A stretch of DNA of 64,000 bases from Mycobacterium sp. EPa45 (GCF_001021385.1 NZ_CP011773.1:744001-808000); one strand, 5' to 3'; positions 46,986 through 57,161 are shown, counted from the first letter of the stretch. Numbers and translations are program-made. The notes: a model not told the origin generated them from the sequence alone.

Positions 46986-47281
46986 AGCACCGAACGCAGA
47001 GCCTCGGCGTTGCGCTCCTCCATCTCGACGAACACCGACGCGGTCTTGTGGCCCTTATCGCCGAGGACCCCAAGTCGGTTCTCGTGGTCGCGTAGCCGCT
47101 GGATGTGGTTGCTGTGCGCGTCGGACAGCGCGCCGTGAAACGACTCCGCTGCCGGGAACGCACCGAAGATGCCCGACGCCGGGTTGACACGGCTCAGCTG
47201 GTCGGCGCCCTCCATCGCAAAAGAGGCAGCGTTGTACGAGCGGTTTGCGCCCGACCGCATCTCATCGACGTCGACCTGCAC
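46982..47281 (-). CDS. Small helical protein (DUF2563/WXG100-like)
   Basis: 99 residues from a GTG at 47281 with AGGGGGTG upstream. MQVDVDEMRSGANRSYNAASFAMEGADQLSR and a second helix FHGALSDAHSNHIQRLRDHENRL fit the helical hairpin of WXG100/DUF2563 proteins, although a plain WxG motif is not seen at the turn (GIFGAFPAAESFHG instead). It overlaps the next gene by four bases. Such proteins commonly serve as secretion partners of large type VII effectors. Confidence 0.68.
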   Translation of the reverse strand: MQVDVDEMRSGANRSYNAASFAMEGADQLSRVNPASGIFGAFPAAESFHGALSDAHSNHIQRLRDHENRLGVLGDKGHKTASVFVEMEERNAEALRSVL

Positions 47282-47351
47282 TGAACACCCCCTGACGAGT
47301 TAGCTGCCAGCTAGAGGGTACTACGTCATCCGCGCTGGTCAACTCACCCAA

Positions 47352-49343
47352 TCACCCCAGCATGCGATGCAGGAACGAGTAACTCAGCGCTGACTTGAAG
47401 GCGGTCTGGGCGTTGTCGGCCGCGCCGGCGTGGCCGCCCTCGATGTTCTCGTAGTACCAGACCGGATGTCCCGCCGCTTCGAGCGCAGCCGTCATCTTCC
47501 GGGCATGACCGGGATGCACCCGGTCGTCACGCGTCGACGTCGTCACCAGCACCGGGGGATACCGCTTGTCGGTGGAAATGTTCTGGTACGGCGAGTATTC
47601 CGAAATGAACTCCCAGTCCTGCGGATCGTCCGGGTCGCCGTACTCGGCGACCCACGATGCTCCGGCCAGCAGCAGATGAAACCGCCTCATATCCAGCAGC
47701 GGAACCTGGCACACCAGCGCGCCGAAAAGCTGCGGGTACTTCGTCAGCATGATGCCCATCAGCAGCCCGCCGTTGCTCCCGCCCTGAGCACCCAGCTGCG
47801 CGACGGTGGTGATCCCGCGGGCGACCAGATCGCTTGCCACCGCGGCGAAATCCTCGGCCACCTTATGCCGGCCCTCGCGCATCGCCTGCGTGTGCCAGCT
47901 CGGTCCGTACTCGCCGCCACCCCGGATGTTGGCCAGAACGTACGTACCACCCCGCGACAGCCACAACCGACCCAACACTCCGTCGTAACCCGGGGTGCGA
48001 GACACCTCGAAGCCGCCGTACCCACCCAGCAGCGTCGGGCCTGCGGTCTGATTGTGTTTGTGGCCGACGACGAAGTAGGGAACCGCCGTGCCGTCGTCGG
48101 AGGTTGCGAAATGTTGGGACACCGCCAAGTCCGCGGCGTCGAAGAACGATGGGGCCCGTTTGATCTCGGTCAGCTCTCCGCCTGCCCTGCCGTACAGCAG
48201 TCGTGACGGCGTGATGAAATCGCTGGAATCCAAGAAGATTTCGTCGCCGTGCTCATCGGTGGCGACGATCACCGTGTTGCCCTCCACGCCCACGACCGGT
48301 TCCCGAAGCCAGGATCCCGGCGTCACGACCTCCACCCGGCTGGCCACGTCGACGAGTGTCACCAGCAGCAACCGATCGAGCGTCCACGAGTACTGGTGCA
48401 GGCTGGAACGTTCGTCGGGCTCGAATACGACAGCCAATTCGGCTGTGCCAGCGAGGAATTCCTCGTATTTCGCGGCCAGCAGCGATCCGGTCCGGTACGA
48501 CGCGGTGCCGGTATCCCAGTCGCTGCGCAATTCGATCAGTAACCACTCGCGGTGAATCGACAAGCTCGCGTCGGTCGGGGCGTCAATGCGAATGAGTTCA
48601 CCGGATCGGAGCTCGTACACCTCGTCGTTGAAGAAATCGACGGCTCGGCTCACGTGGGTGCGTTCGTACCCAGGCGTCCGGTCGACTGACGCCCCCACGG
48701 CCACGTCAGTGACCGGACCGGTGAACACCGTCTCCGCCTCGGCCAACGGCTGGCCACGCCGCCACCGCTTCACCATCCGGGGATAACCGGACTCGGTCAT
48801 CGAGTCGGGTCCGAAATCCGTACCCACCAGCAGGGTGTCGACGTCCTCCCACGAGACCCGTGATTTCGCCTCCGGCAATTCGAACCCGCCGACCACGAAT
48901 TGCCGCGTCGCCATGTCGAATTCGCGCACGATCGCCGCATCCGAGCCGCCCGGCGACAACGACACCAGTGCGCGCGTGAGGTCCGGTTCGATGACGTCGG
49001 CGCCGGCCCAGACCCACTTCTCACCGTCAGCCGCCGCGAGCTCGTCGACGTCGACGATGACGTCCCAGTCGGGATCCTCGCTCAGGTAGCTCTTCAGCGT
49101 GGTCCGTCGCCACAAGCCTCTCGGGTTGGCGGCGTCGCGCCAGAAGTTGTACAGATACTCGCCGCGCCGGCGCACGTATGCAATGCGCGCATCAGTGTCG
49201 AGCACTTCCAGGGCCTCGGCGCGCATCTGCTCGAACAGCTCTCCGCTGAACTCCGCGACGGTCGGATCGTTGTGCTTGCGCACCCAGTCGAGCTGGTCCT
49301 CGCCGGCGATGTCTTCGAGCCAGAGGTAGGGGTCGTCGGCCAT
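47352..49343 (-). CDS. S9-family prolyl oligopeptidase-like peptidase
   Basis: 663 residues from an ATG at 49343. [25 protein letters not shown] starts the family; the middle forms a beta-propeller lid. The catalytic domain shows the nucleophile in [10 protein letters not shown] (Ser at about 523), [13 protein letters not shown] and [11 protein letters not shown] for Asp and His. It is the counterpart of Rv0457c and stands next to the same aldehyde dehydrogenase gene, divergently transcribed. It would cleave peptides after proline in the cytoplasm. Confidence 0.9.
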   Translation of the reverse strand: MADDPYLWLEDIAGEDQLDWVRKHNDPTVAEFSGELFEQMRAEALEVLDTDARIAYVRRRGEYLYNFWRDAANPRGLWRRTTLKSYLSEDPDWDVIVDVDELAAADGEKWVWAGADVIEPDLTRALVSLSPGGSDAAIVREFDMATRQFVVGGFELPEAKSRVSWEDVDTLLVGTDFGPDSMTESGYPRMVKRWRRGQPLAEAETVFTGPVTDVAVGASVDRTPGYERTHVSRAVDFFNDEVYELRSGELIRIDAPTDASLSIHREWLLIELRSDWDTGTASYRTGSLLAAKYEEFLAGTAELAVVFEPDERSSLHQYSWTLDRLLLVTLVDVASRVEVVTPGSWLREPVVGVEGNTVIVATDEHGDEIFLDSSDFITPSRLLYGRAGGELTEIKRAPSFFDAADLAVSQHFATSDDGTAVPYFVVGHKHNQTAGPTLLGGYGGFEVSRTPGYDGVLGRLWLSRGGTYVLANIRGGGEYGPSWHTQAMREGRHKVAEDFAAVASDLVARGITTVAQLGAQGGSNGGLLMGIMLTKYPQLFGALVCQVPLLDMRRFHLLLAGASWVAEYGDPDDPQDWEFISEYSPYQNISTDKRYPPVLVTTSTRDDRVHPGHARKMTAALEAAGHPVWYYENIEGGHAGAADNAQTAFKSALSYSFLHRMLG

Positions 49344-49408
49344 GTGTCCATTCTGCGGGCAGCGGTAGTGTGAGCTGTGTTACACGTCGGATCGACGAGG
49401 AGTCTGCC

Positions 49409-50932
49409 ATGACTGTTTTCGCCCGCCCCGGTGCTTCGGGGTCTGCCATGTCTTTTCAGGCTCGGTATGAGAACTTCATCGGTGGTGAGTGGGTGGCGCC
49501 CGCGGGTGGTCAGTATTTCGAGAACCCGACGCCGGTCACCGGCGAAGTCTTCACCGAGGTGGCGCGCTCCACCGACGCTGATATCGAGAAGGCGTTGGAT
49601 GCCGCGCACGCCGCCGCCCCCGCCTGGGGCAAGACCTCGGCGGGGGAACGGTCGGTCATTCTGAACAAGATCGCTGACCGTATCGAGGCCAATCTGGAGT
49701 CGATCGCGTTGGCTGAGTCGTGGGATAACGGCAAGCCGATCCGTGAGACCTTGAATGCCGATATTCCGTTGGCGGTGGACCACTTTCGTTATTTCGCCGC
49801 CGCGATCCGCGCTCAGGAAGGCGCCCTGTCGCAGATCGATGAAGACACCGTCGCCTACCACTTCCACGAGCCACTCGGGGTGGTGGGGCAGATCATTCCC
49901 TGGAACTTCCCGATCCTGATGGCGGTCTGGAAACTCGCGCCGGCACTGGCCGCGGGTAACGCGATCGTCCTCAAGCCGGCCGAGCAGACCCCGGCCTCGG
50001 TGCTGTACCTGATCTCGTTGATCGCCGATCTGCTGCCGGCGGGGGTGTTGAACGTGGTCAATGGGTTCGGGGTGGAGGCCGGCAAGCCGCTGGCCTCGAG
50101 CAACCGGATCGCCAAGATCGCGTTCACCGGGGAGACCACCACCGGCCGGTTGATCATGCAGTACGCCTCCCAGAACCTGATCCCGGTCACGTTGGAGTTG
50201 GGTGGCAAGAGCCCGAACATCTTCTTCTCCGATGTGATGGCCGCCAACGATGACTATCAGGACAAGGCGTTGGAGGGTTTCACGATGTTCGCCCTCAACC
50301 AGGGTGAGGTGTGTACGTGCCCGTCGCGCAGCCTGATTCAGTCCGACATCTACGACGAGTTCCTGGCGATGGCGGCGATCCGCACCAAGGCGGTGCGCCA
50401 GGGTGATCCCTTGGACACCGAGACGATGATCGGGGCGCAGGCCTCGAACGATCAGTTGGAGAAGATCTTGTCCTACATCGAGATCGGCAAGAGCGAAGGC
50501 GCTCAAATCCTGACCGGCGGGGAACGTGCCGAGTTGGGTGGCGATCTCAATGGCGGTTACTACGTGCAGCCGACGATCTTTACCGGCGACAACGCGATGC
50601 GGATTTTCCAGGAGGAGATCTTCGGGCCGGTGGTGTCGGTGACGTCGTTCACCGATTACGACGACGCGATCCGCATCGCCAACGACACCCTCTACGGGTT
50701 GGGGGCCGGGGTGTGGAGCCGCGACGGCAACACCGCCTACCGCGCGGGCCGCGATATCAAGGCCGGCCGGGTCTGGACCAACTGCTACCACGCCTATCCC
50801 GCGCACGCGGCGTTCGGCGGCTACAAGCAGTCCGGCATCGGCCGGGAAAACCACAAGATGATGCTCGACCATTACCAGCAGACCAAGAACCTGCTCGTCT
50901 CCTACTCCAACAAAGCCCAAGGATTCTTCTGA
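49409..50932 (+). CDS. Aldehyde dehydrogenase, NAD(P)-dependent
   Basis: 507 residues from an ATG at 49409, with GAGGAG upstream. [12 protein letters not shown] holds the catalytic Glu region and [11 protein letters not shown] the nucleophile Cys302, with a second Cys at 304. [10 protein letters not shown] and the end NKAQGFF fit the ALDH family that includes AldA/AdhE-linked and xenobiotic enzymes. Counterpart of Rv0458. The following DUF779 gene overlaps by one base; that pairing is frequent in bacteria and suggests a shared role in oxidising an aldehyde or alcohol. Confidence 0.93.
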   Translation: MTVFARPGASGSAMSFQARYENFIGGEWVAPAGGQYFENPTPVTGEVFTEVARSTDADIEKALDAAHAAAPAWGKTSAGERSVILNKIADRIEANLESIALAESWDNGKPIRETLNADIPLAVDHFRYFAAAIRAQEGALSQIDEDTVAYHFHEPLGVVGQIIPWNFPILMAVWKLAPALAAGNAIVLKPAEQTPASVLYLISLIADLLPAGVLNVVNGFGVEAGKPLASSNRIAKIAFTGETTTGRLIMQYASQNLIPVTLELGGKSPNIFFSDVMAANDDYQDKALEGFTMFALNQGEVCTCPSRSLIQSDIYDEFLAMAAIRTKAVRQGDPLDTETMIGAQASNDQLEKILSYIEIGKSEGAQILTGGERAELGGDLNGGYYVQPTIFTGDNAMRIFQEEIFGPVVSVTSFTDYDDAIRIANDTLYGLGAGVWSRDGNTAYRAGRDIKAGRVWTNCYHAYPAHAAFGGYKQSGIGRENHKMMLDHYQQTKNLLVSYSNKAQGFF

Positions 50933-51423
50933 TGAGTGATGCGCCGCCGCGGGCACTGATCACCGCGGCGGCCGCCGAGCTCCTGCACAGCCTGCAGCAA
51001 CGGCACGGGCCGGTGATGTTCCACCAGTCCGGCGGCTGCTGCGACGGCTCCTCGCCGATGTGTTACCCCGACGGTGACTTCATCGTCGGCGACCGTGACG
51101 TGCTGCTCGGGGTGCTCGAAGGCGCCCCGGTGTGGATCTCCGGCCCGCAATTCGAAACCTGGAAGCACACCCAGCTGGTCATCGACGTCGTGCCCGGTCG
51201 CGGCGGCGGCTTCAGCCTGGAAGCCCCCGAGGGCATGCGCTTTCTGAGCCGGGGCCGGGCCTTCACCGACGCCGAAAACCAGTTGCTGGCCAGCGAATCT
51301 GTACTGACCGGAGCCGACTACGAGCGTGGCGCGCGCCCCACCGAACGCCTCGATCTGGTGGTCGCCGAGGCTGCCGACGCATGTGCAATCCCTGGTCGGC
51401 GCGCCGGAGTCGTTCAGCAATAG
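50932..51423 (+). CDS. DUF779-family protein
   Basis: 163 residues from an ATG at 50932 overlapping the aldehyde dehydrogenase stop as TGATG. FHQSGGCCDGSSPMCYPDGDFIVGDRDVLLG is the conserved DUF779 core with three cysteines that may bind metal, followed by VWISGPQFETWKHTQLVIDVVPGRGGGFSLE. The family is found beside aldehyde dehydrogenases and its reaction is not established. Length agrees with the M. tuberculosis counterpart Rv0459 (163 residues, as I recall). Confidence 0.85.
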   Translation: MSDAPPRALITAAAAELLHSLQQRHGPVMFHQSGGCCDGSSPMCYPDGDFIVGDRDVLLGVLEGAPVWISGPQFETWKHTQLVIDVVPGRGGGFSLEAPEGMRFLSRGRAFTDAENQLLASESVLTGADYERGARPTERLDLVVAEAADACAIPGRRAGVVQQ

Positions 51424-51452
51424 TCCGGGCGACTGCAAGTACCCTCAAAAGG

Positions 51453-51731
51453 GTGATACCCCTGCCCCGGGCATGGCTGCTCACAAGTGCGTTGCTGGTC
51501 GGCACGGTGACCGGTCTGATTGCGGCGGTCGTGGCCACCCTGCTGGTCAAGACGCCGATTCGCCCCGATCTGGTCGTCGGCCTGGTGGTGGCTGTCCCGA
51601 GCGTCATCGGAATGTTGCTGATCCTGTTCTCCGGCCGGCGCTGGATCACGACGGTGGGGGCGTTCATTCTGGCGATGGCGCCAGGTTGGCTGGGGGCGTT
51701 GGTTCTCGTTCAGGTGGTGTCCAGTGGGTGA
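51453..51731 (+). CDS. Small membrane protein (Rv0460 counterpart)
   Basis: About 92 residues from a GTG at 51453 with three hydrophobic segments (AWLLTSALLVGTVTGLIAAVVATLLV, LVVGLVVAVPSVIGMLLILFSG, ITTVGAFILAMAPGWLGALVLV). The start is not certain because the upstream context lacks a clear ribosome site. Position between the DUF779 gene and the next membrane gene matches Rv0460. No function known. Confidence 0.72.
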   Translation: MIPLPRAWLLTSALLVGTVTGLIAAVVATLLVKTPIRPDLVVGLVVAVPSVIGMLLILFSGRRWITTVGAFILAMAPGWLGALVLVQVVSSG

Positions 51732-52278
51732 AAAAACGTCCCTTCCGTCGACCGAGCCCCATCACGCCCCGATCTTCGATACCGGCCCGCATCCTGACGT
51801 GCTCAGGTCGCTGACGGATGAACCCGAGGCGGAGGTCTCGGAGGAGTCCATCGCGTTCAGCGAGTTGGAGCATTTCGACACCGACGCGTTCCTGCGCCCG
51901 CTCGACGGGATCCCGCATGCCGAACCGGTCGTCGTGCCTCCCGCGTCGAAGGCGGTCGAGGGCGCCTACCAACACGTGAAGCGGTGGCAGTTCGTGTTCC
52001 TCGTGGCCGCGGTCTGGGTGCTGGCCGCGGCAGCCGGCCTGGGCTTCTACTTCTGGTGGTACACCTCGCTGCACAAGACCCCGGCGGTCTTCTGCGTGCT
52101 GATCTACCTGATCGTCTGCTCGGTGGGCAGCATGCTGATGTCCATGGTGCAGAACCGTCCATCGCTAACAGCGCTGGCCATCGCCCTGATGTCGGCGCCA
52201 CTGGCCTCGGTGGCCACCGCTGCGCTGCTACACGGCGCCTACTACTTCGAATGGATCGCCCGCCCGACGATAAGCTGA
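51724..52278 (+). CDS. Membrane protein (Rv0461 counterpart)
   Basis: 184 residues from a GTG at 51724 that overlaps the preceding gene by eight bases. Residues 1-85 are an acidic, disordered-looking cytoplasmic segment; residues 90-180 hold three hydrophobic helices ([60 protein letters not shown]). It precedes lpdC by four bases. Rv0461 has the same place. No function known. Confidence 0.78.
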   Translation: MGEKTSLPSTEPHHAPIFDTGPHPDVLRSLTDEPEAEVSEESIAFSELEHFDTDAFLRPLDGIPHAEPVVVPPASKAVEGAYQHVKRWQFVFLVAAVWVLAAAAGLGFYFWWYTSLHKTPAVFCVLIYLIVCSVGSMLMSMVQNRPSLTALAIALMSAPLASVATAALLHGAYYFEWIARPTIS

Positions 52279-52282
52279 GGTC

Positions 52283-53677
52283 GTGACTCACTATGACGTC
52301 GTCGTCCTCGGAGCCGGCCCTGGCGGGTACGTCGCGGCTATCCGCGCCGCCCAGCTCGGACTGAACACCGCGATCATCGAACCCAAGTATTGGGGCGGGG
52401 TCTGCCTCAATGTCGGCTGCATCCCCTCGAAAGCGTTGCTGCGCAACGCGGAGCTGGCCCACATCTTCACCAAAGAGGCCAAGACGTTCGGCATCAGCGG
52501 CGAGGCCACGTTCGACTACGGAGCTGCGTTCGATCGCAGCCGCAAGGTCGCCGACGGCCGCGTCGCCGGCGTCCACTTCCTGATGAAGAAGAACAAGATC
52601 ACCGAGATCCACGGCTACGGGAAGTTCACCGGACCGAACAGCATCGAGGTCGATCTCAACGAGGGTGGCACCGAGAAGCTCGAGTTCGACAACGCGATCA
52701 TCGCGACCGGATCGAGCACCCGCCTGGTTCCCGGTACGTCGCTGTCGGAGAACGTCGTCACCTACGAAAAGCAGATCCTGTCGCGGGAGCTGCCGAAGTC
52801 GATCGTCATCGCCGGCGCCGGCGCCATCGGCATGGAGTTCGCCTACGTTCTCAAGAACTACGGCGTCGACGTCACCATCGTCGAGTTCCTGCCGCGGGCG
52901 CTGCCCAACGAGGACGCCGAGGTCTCCAAGGAGATCGAGAAGCGGTACAAGAAACTCGGCGTGAAGATCCTCACCGGCACCAAGGTCGAGAAGATCGAAG
53001 ACGACGGATCGACCGTCACCGTCACCGTCAGCAAGGACGGCAAGACCGAAGAGCTCAAAGCCGAAAAGGTGATGCAGGCCATCGGTTTTGGACCCAATGT
53101 CGAAGGATTCGGTCTGGACAAGGCCGGAGTCGAGCTGACCGACCGCAAGGCGATCGGGATCGACGACTACATGCGCACCAACGTCCCGCACATCTACGCG
53201 ATCGGCGACGTCACCGCCAAGCTGCAGTTGGCGCATGTGGCCGAGGCGATGGGTGTGGTGGCCGCCGAGACCATCGCCGGCGCCGAGACGCTGGCATTCG
53301 GCGACTACCGGATGATGCCGCGCGCGACGTTCTGCCAGCCGCAGGTGGCCAGCTTCGGTCTCACCGAGGAGCAGGCCCGCGACGAGGGTTACGACGTCGT
53401 CGTTGCGAAGTTCCCGTTCACCGCCAACGGCAAGGCGCACGGCCTGGCCGACCCCACCGGGTTCGTGAAGCTGGTTGCCGACAAGAAGCACCTGGAGCTG
53501 CTCGGCGGGCACCTGATCGGGCCTGACGTCTCCGAGCTGCTGCCGGAGCTGACCCTGGCCCAGAAGTGGGACCTGACCGCCAACGAGTTGGCCCGCAATG
53601 TGCACACCCACCCGACACTGTCGGAGGCTCTCCAGGAATGCTTCCACGGTCTCGCCGGCCACATGATCAACTTTTGA
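52283..53677 (+). CDS. lpdC: Dihydrolipoamide dehydrogenase
   Basis: 464 residues from a GTG at 52283, the same length as M. tuberculosis Lpd (Rv0462). [17 protein letters not shown] binds FAD; the redox pair is in [13 protein letters not shown] (Cys41 and Cys46); [17 protein letters not shown] binds NAD; the C-terminal [12 protein letters not shown] supplies the catalytic His-Glu. It reoxidises dihydrolipoamide in 2-oxo-acid dehydrogenase complexes and, in mycobacteria, in the AhpD-linked peroxidase system. Confidence 0.96.
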   Translation: MTHYDVVVLGAGPGGYVAAIRAAQLGLNTAIIEPKYWGGVCLNVGCIPSKALLRNAELAHIFTKEAKTFGISGEATFDYGAAFDRSRKVADGRVAGVHFLMKKNKITEIHGYGKFTGPNSIEVDLNEGGTEKLEFDNAIIATGSSTRLVPGTSLSENVVTYEKQILSRELPKSIVIAGAGAIGMEFAYVLKNYGVDVTIVEFLPRALPNEDAEVSKEIEKRYKKLGVKILTGTKVEKIEDDGSTVTVTVSKDGKTEELKAEKVMQAIGFGPNVEGFGLDKAGVELTDRKAIGIDDYMRTNVPHIYAIGDVTAKLQLAHVAEAMGVVAAETIAGAETLAFGDYRMMPRATFCQPQVASFGLTEEQARDEGYDVVVAKFPFTANGKAHGLADPTGFVKLVADKKHLELLGGHLIGPDVSELLPELTLAQKWDLTANELARNVHTHPTLSEALQECFHGLAGHMINF

Positions 53678-53943
53678 GGCCGACACTGATCGCCGGCATC
53701 GGCGGACTTGTGCTCGGCCACATCCTGTGGCTGGTTGGTATTTCCCTGGCCACCGACGGAGAAGATGTCAGCTTCTGGGTGCTGATCCTGTCCGCGGTGA
53801 TCGCAGTGCTGGCCGCAGTGATCGGCTATCTGGCGTGGCGGAATTATCAGCGCAAGAACTCCAGGTGGGCGGCGTTCCTGGGCTGTGTGCCGGTCTCACC
53901 GGTGATCTTCACCCTGATCGTTCTGGGCGTCACCTATCTATAG
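53674..53943 (+). CDS. Small membrane protein (Rv0463 counterpart)
   Basis: About 89 residues from a TTG at 53674, which overlaps the lpdC stop by four bases (TTGA). Three hydrophobic stretches ([60 protein letters not shown]). Because no ATG or GTG lies in a better place, the TTG is inferred from spacing; GTG at 53710 is the alternative. Rv0463 sits in the same spot. No function known. Confidence 0.68.
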   Translation: MRPTLIAGIGGLVLGHILWLVGISLATDGEDVSFWVLILSAVIAVLAAVIGYLAWRNYQRKNSRWAAFLGCVPVSPVIFTLIVLGVTYL

Positions 53944-53997
53944 CCGTTTCTCTCAGCTGATCGGCAGGGACGTGCCAGGCGGGCGCCGGTCCCACCT

Positions 53998-54534
53998 CTA
54001 GTCGGGGAAGTCCATCGGCACCCGCAGCGTCGCCAGAATAGCGGCAATAGCGTCGTAATGCCCTGCCAGGGCGCAGAATTCGATCACCTGCTCGCGGGTC
54101 AGATGTGTCGACAAGTCGGTGAACGCCTCGTCGGACAGGTCGCGGTTCAGCACGAACTCGTCGACCGCCGTGAGCAGGGCGCGCTGACGATCGGTCAGGC
54201 CCTGGGCGGCGGGGCCGGCAAAGATCTTGTCCTGCAAGGCCGAATCGACCCCGCGGCTGCGGGCCAGTCTGCGGTGCTGCTGCAGTTCGTACTCCGAACC
54301 GCGCAGGTGGCCCACTCGCAGGATCACCAACTCCTTGTCCCGCTTGGGCAGCTTGCCCCAGTTCAGCAGCACGCCCGAATACGGCAGAAACGACAGGAAC
54401 AGCAGCTTGTGCTGGCCCAGCACCTCGAACAGATGCATGTGGGGAGCCCTGATCGACCGTGCGCCCAACCGGGAGATGCCCCAGTTGAGTACGCCGAGTT
54501 CGCGCCGGCTGCCGGGCGGAATGCGTTGACCCAT
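53998..54534 (-). CDS. Carboxymuconolactone decarboxylase-like protein (Rv0464c counterpart)
   Basis: 178 residues from an ATG at 54534, which overlaps the ramB stop as TGATG; the frame opens further upstream but inside ramB. LILRVGHLRGSEYELQQHRRLARSRG is the CMD/AhpD-type helix, with no CxxC pair. The end FCALAGHYDAIAAILATLRVPMD is typical of the family. Enzymatic role unknown; likely co-transcribed with ramB. Confidence 0.82.
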   Translation of the reverse strand: MGQRIPPGSRRELGVLNWGISRLGARSIRAPHMHLFEVLGQHKLLFLSFLPYSGVLLNWGKLPKRDKELVILRVGHLRGSEYELQQHRRLARSRGVDSALQDKIFAGPAAQGLTDRQRALLTAVDEFVLNRDLSDEAFTDLSTHLTREQVIEFCALAGHYDAIAAILATLRVPMDFPD

Positions 54535-55958
54535 CAAGACTCCTTGACCAGATAAGGCGACACCGTGCTGCGGTGCTCGTCGAGATCCAGCGCCCGGCCC
54601 AATGCCGGAAAAGCGCGCTGCGGGCAGTTGTCGCGTTCGCACACCCGGCAGCCGGCGCCGATCGGTGTCGCGCTATCCGCGGACAGGTCCAGCCCTTTGG
54701 AGTACACGAGTCGGCTGGCGTGCCGCATTTCGCAGCCCAGTCCGATCGCGAAGGTCTTGACCGGCTGACCGTAACGCGAAGCCCGGCGTTCGACTGTCCG
54801 CGCCACCCACATGTAGTTCTGCCCGTCGGGCATCTGAGCGATCTGGACGAGAATCTTGCCGGGGTTCGAAAACGTCTCGTAGACGTTCCAGAGCGGACAG
54901 GTGCCGCCGGCGGAGGAGAAGTGAAAACCGGTGGCGGACTGCCGCTTCGACATGTTGCCGGCCTTATCCACCCGGACGAACGAAAACGGAACGCCGCGCA
55001 TGGACGGCCGCTGCAGCGTCGAGAGCCGGTGGCAGATCGTTTCATAGCTGACCTGATAGAACGCCGACAGCCGTTCGATGTCGTAACGGAAACTCTCCGC
55101 CATGGAGTGAAACTGCCCGTAGGGCAACACCGTTGCCGCCGCGAAGTAGCTGGCCAACCCGAGCCGGGCCAGTTTGCGCGACTCCTCGCTGGTGAACTTG
55201 CCCTCATCGACCAGCTTGTCGATCAAGTCCCCGCATTCCAGGTATGCCAGCTCGGTGGCCATCTTGAAGACCTGCTGGCCCGACGACACATGATTGCTGA
55301 TTTCCAGTGTGCGTGCGACGGGGTCGTAACGGTGCAGCACGGTGTCGCCCATGTCGACGCGGCGGATGATGTGCACGCCGTGCACCATGGTGAGGCGGTC
55401 GGCCAACTCCCGCGACAACTCCGCCCGGTGCATCCGCATCCGGATGGTGAGATCCTCAGCGGCGGTGTCGAGTTCATGAAGATAGTTCTGCCGCTGGTAG
55501 AAGTAGTCGCGGACTTCCTCATGCGGCATCGAGATCGACGCCGAGCCGCTGCCGCCGGTGTTGAGGTTGAACCGATCCTCGGTCGCCGCCGCGAGCTGGG
55601 CAGTGGTGATCCGGTAGCGGCGGTGCAGATTGACGATCGCGCGGGCGATCGCCGGGTGGGTGCCGACGATGTCGGCGACTTCGGTCATGTCGACGTCGAG
55701 GTCGAGGTCGCGATCCATCGTCACTTCGCGAAGCTCGGCCACCAACCGGGTGTCGTCCTCGGACGAGAAGAACGTGGCGTCCACGCCGAACACCTCGGTG
55801 ATGCGCAACAGAACCGCGACGGTCAGCGGTCGCACATCGTGCTCGATCTGGTTGAGATAACTCGGCGAGATCTCCAGCATCTGGGCCAGCGCGGCCTGGC
55901 TGAATCCGCGTTCGCTGCGCAGCTGTCGTATCCGGGAGCCGACGAACGTCTTCGCCAC
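54534..55958 (-). CDS. ramB: Transcriptional regulator RamB (glyoxylate cycle/acetate metabolism)
   Basis: 474 residues from an ATG at 55958, the same length I recall for Rv0465c. Residues 7-62 are an XRE helix-turn-helix (SRIRQLRSERGFSQAALAQMLEISPSYLNQIEH). A large effector domain follows, then a C-terminal short-chain-type DUF2083 region with a cysteine cluster (CRVCERDNCPQRAF). RamB represses isocitrate lyase genes according to carbon source in Corynebacterium and Mycobacterium; here aceA lies 1.2 kb away. A palindrome just upstream (55978-55997) may be its own operator. Confidence 0.93.
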   Translation of the reverse strand: MAKTFVGSRIRQLRSERGFSQAALAQMLEISPSYLNQIEHDVRPLTVAVLLRITEVFGVDATFFSSEDDTRLVAELREVTMDRDLDLDVDMTEVADIVGTHPAIARAIVNLHRRYRITTAQLAAATEDRFNLNTGGSGSASISMPHEEVRDYFYQRQNYLHELDTAAEDLTIRMRMHRAELSRELADRLTMVHGVHIIRRVDMGDTVLHRYDPVARTLEISNHVSSGQQVFKMATELAYLECGDLIDKLVDEGKFTSEESRKLARLGLASYFAAATVLPYGQFHSMAESFRYDIERLSAFYQVSYETICHRLSTLQRPSMRGVPFSFVRVDKAGNMSKRQSATGFHFSSAGGTCPLWNVYETFSNPGKILVQIAQMPDGQNYMWVARTVERRASRYGQPVKTFAIGLGCEMRHASRLVYSKGLDLSADSATPIGAGCRVCERDNCPQRAFPALGRALDLDEHRSTVSPYLVKES

Positions 55959-55977
55959 GCGTCCAGCCTACCCAGGC

Positions 55978-56009
55978 CTGCGAAGGATGCTTCGCAGCGT
56001 TGGCAACGC
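55978..56009. promoter_or_regulatory. Two adjacent inverted repeats in the ramB upstream region
   Basis: CTGCGAAGGATGCTTCGCAG (55978-55997) is a perfect 8-4-8 inverted repeat starting 20 bases before the ramB start. GCGTTGGCAACGC (55997-56009, 5-3-5) adjoins it. The half-site CTTCGCAG recurs upstream of aceA (56984-56999), so a shared regulator such as RamB is plausible, with autoregulation. Confidence 0.55.
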
Positions 56010-56079
56010 AGGCTGGTTGGTTTTGGACAGGGCCTTTGGCATGATCGCGCTGGGACGGGATGGGAAGGACCACAGCGAC

Positions 56080-56895
56080 ATGACCACCAGCATCACCAAC
56101 ACCGGATTGGCCAAGGTGTTGATGCCCGTTCCCGACCCGCATCCCGACGTCTTCGGCCGCGAATGGCCCCTTCGTGTCGGCGATATCGACCGCGTGGGCA
56201 GGCTCCGCCTGGATGCCGCCTGCCGCCATATCCAGGACATCGGCCAGGACCAGCTGCGCGAGATGGGCCACGAGGAGACGCATCCGTTGTGGATCGTCCG
56301 GCGCACCATGGTCGACCTGATCCGGCCGCTCGAATACCCGGAGATGCTCCGGTTACGTCGCTGGTGCTCCGGCACCTCGAATCGCTGGTGTGAGATGCGT
56401 GTCCGCATCGACGGCCGCAAAGGCGGACTGATCGAGTCGGAAGCCTTCTGGATCAACATCAATCGCGAGACACAGGGGCCGGCCCGCATCGCCGACGACT
56501 TCCTGGAAGGGCTGCAGCGCACCACCGACGTCAACCGGCTTCGGTGGAAGGCTTATCTGAGCGCAGGCTCCCGGCACGACGCCAATGAGATCCGCGATTT
56601 CCCGATTCGGGTGAGCGACATCGACCTCTTCGATCACGTCAACAATTCGGTGTACTGGAAGGTGGTCGAGGAGTTCCTGGCCCCGCACCCCGAATTGCTC
56701 GAGGCGCCCCTGCGAGTCACGATCGAGCACGATGCGCCGGTGGCGTTCGGCGACAAGCTCGAGATCCTTCTGCACGTGTATCCATCCGGTTCGACCGACA
56801 AATTCGGCCCCGAGCTCGCGGATCGGACTGTTAGAACGCTCACATACGTCGTCGGCGAAGAGGTCAAAGCCGTCGCGTCGATCTTCGCGCTCTGA
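56080..56895 (+). CDS. Acyl-ACP thioesterase-like double-hotdog protein (Rv0466 counterpart)
   Basis: 271 residues from an ATG at 56080; the frame opens at 55987 but that runs through the ramB promoter. Two hotdog domains: WPLRVGDIDRVGRLRLDAACRHIQDIGQDQL and a C-terminal FPIRVSDIDLFDHVNNSVYWKVVEEF with the typical thioesterase Asn and His in DHVNNS. It resembles FatA/FatB-type enzymes that release fatty acids from ACP. It is divergent from ramB and precedes aceA in the same direction, with 266 bases between. Confidence 0.88.
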   Translation: MTTSITNTGLAKVLMPVPDPHPDVFGREWPLRVGDIDRVGRLRLDAACRHIQDIGQDQLREMGHEETHPLWIVRRTMVDLIRPLEYPEMLRLRRWCSGTSNRWCEMRVRIDGRKGGLIESEAFWININRETQGPARIADDFLEGLQRTTDVNRLRWKAYLSAGSRHDANEIRDFPIRVSDIDLFDHVNNSVYWKVVEEFLAPHPELLEAPLRVTIEHDAPVAFGDKLEILLHVYPSGSTDKFGPELADRTVRTLTYVVGEEVKAVASIFAL

Positions 56896-56909
56896 GGTCC
56901 GCGGTTTAA

Positions 56910-56925
56910 CAGTACGGGCGTACTG
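56910..56925. promoter_or_regulatory. Inverted repeat between the thioesterase gene and aceA
   Basis: CAGTAC (56910-56915) and GTACTG (56920-56925) pair across GGGC, 15 bases after the thioesterase stop. It may be a small terminator stem or an operator of aceA; no T tract follows. Confidence 0.35.
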
Positions 56926-56981
56926 ACCAGCGGAAACCCGCTACTGGACGGTAACTTCTGAACCGGTTCAGGTGATGGCTG

Positions 56982-56999
56982 CCTTCGCAACCTTCGCAG
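56982..56999. promoter_or_regulatory. Tandem CCTTCGCA repeats upstream of aceA
   Basis: CCTTCGCAA (56982-56990) is followed directly by CCTTCGCAG (56991-56999). The same half-site forms the palindrome upstream of ramB. The pair lies 163 bases before the aceA start, a reasonable distance for a repressor or activator site. Confidence 0.5.
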
Positions 57000-57161
57000 A
57001 GTTACCGATCGCGTTGGCGAAAATTGGCACTCTTAATGGCTTGAACTGCGCTAATGGTGCGAGGCATGCTCGAGTCAGCACACCAGCCAAGCCGCGTTGA
57101 CGTTAACAGTTCGTGTGTCGTCAAGGTGGCCACTCGATCGAAAGAAGGAGCGCAGGCGCCC

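Noticed and set aside
49094..50956. 620-codon minus-strand open frame opposite the aldehyde dehydrogenase
   Set aside because: High GC keeps the antisense frame open; the real protein on the plus strand has full ALDH motifs.
51326..51814. Alternative frame continuing past the DUF779 gene (LPTHVQSLVGAPESF...)
   Set aside because: Considered as a frameshifted DUF779 C-terminus, but the annotated frame already gives the expected length of the counterpart and a stop.
51857..53686. 609-codon minus-strand frame opposite lpdC
   Set aside because: Antisense shadow of lpdC; the protein sequence has no coherent family pattern.
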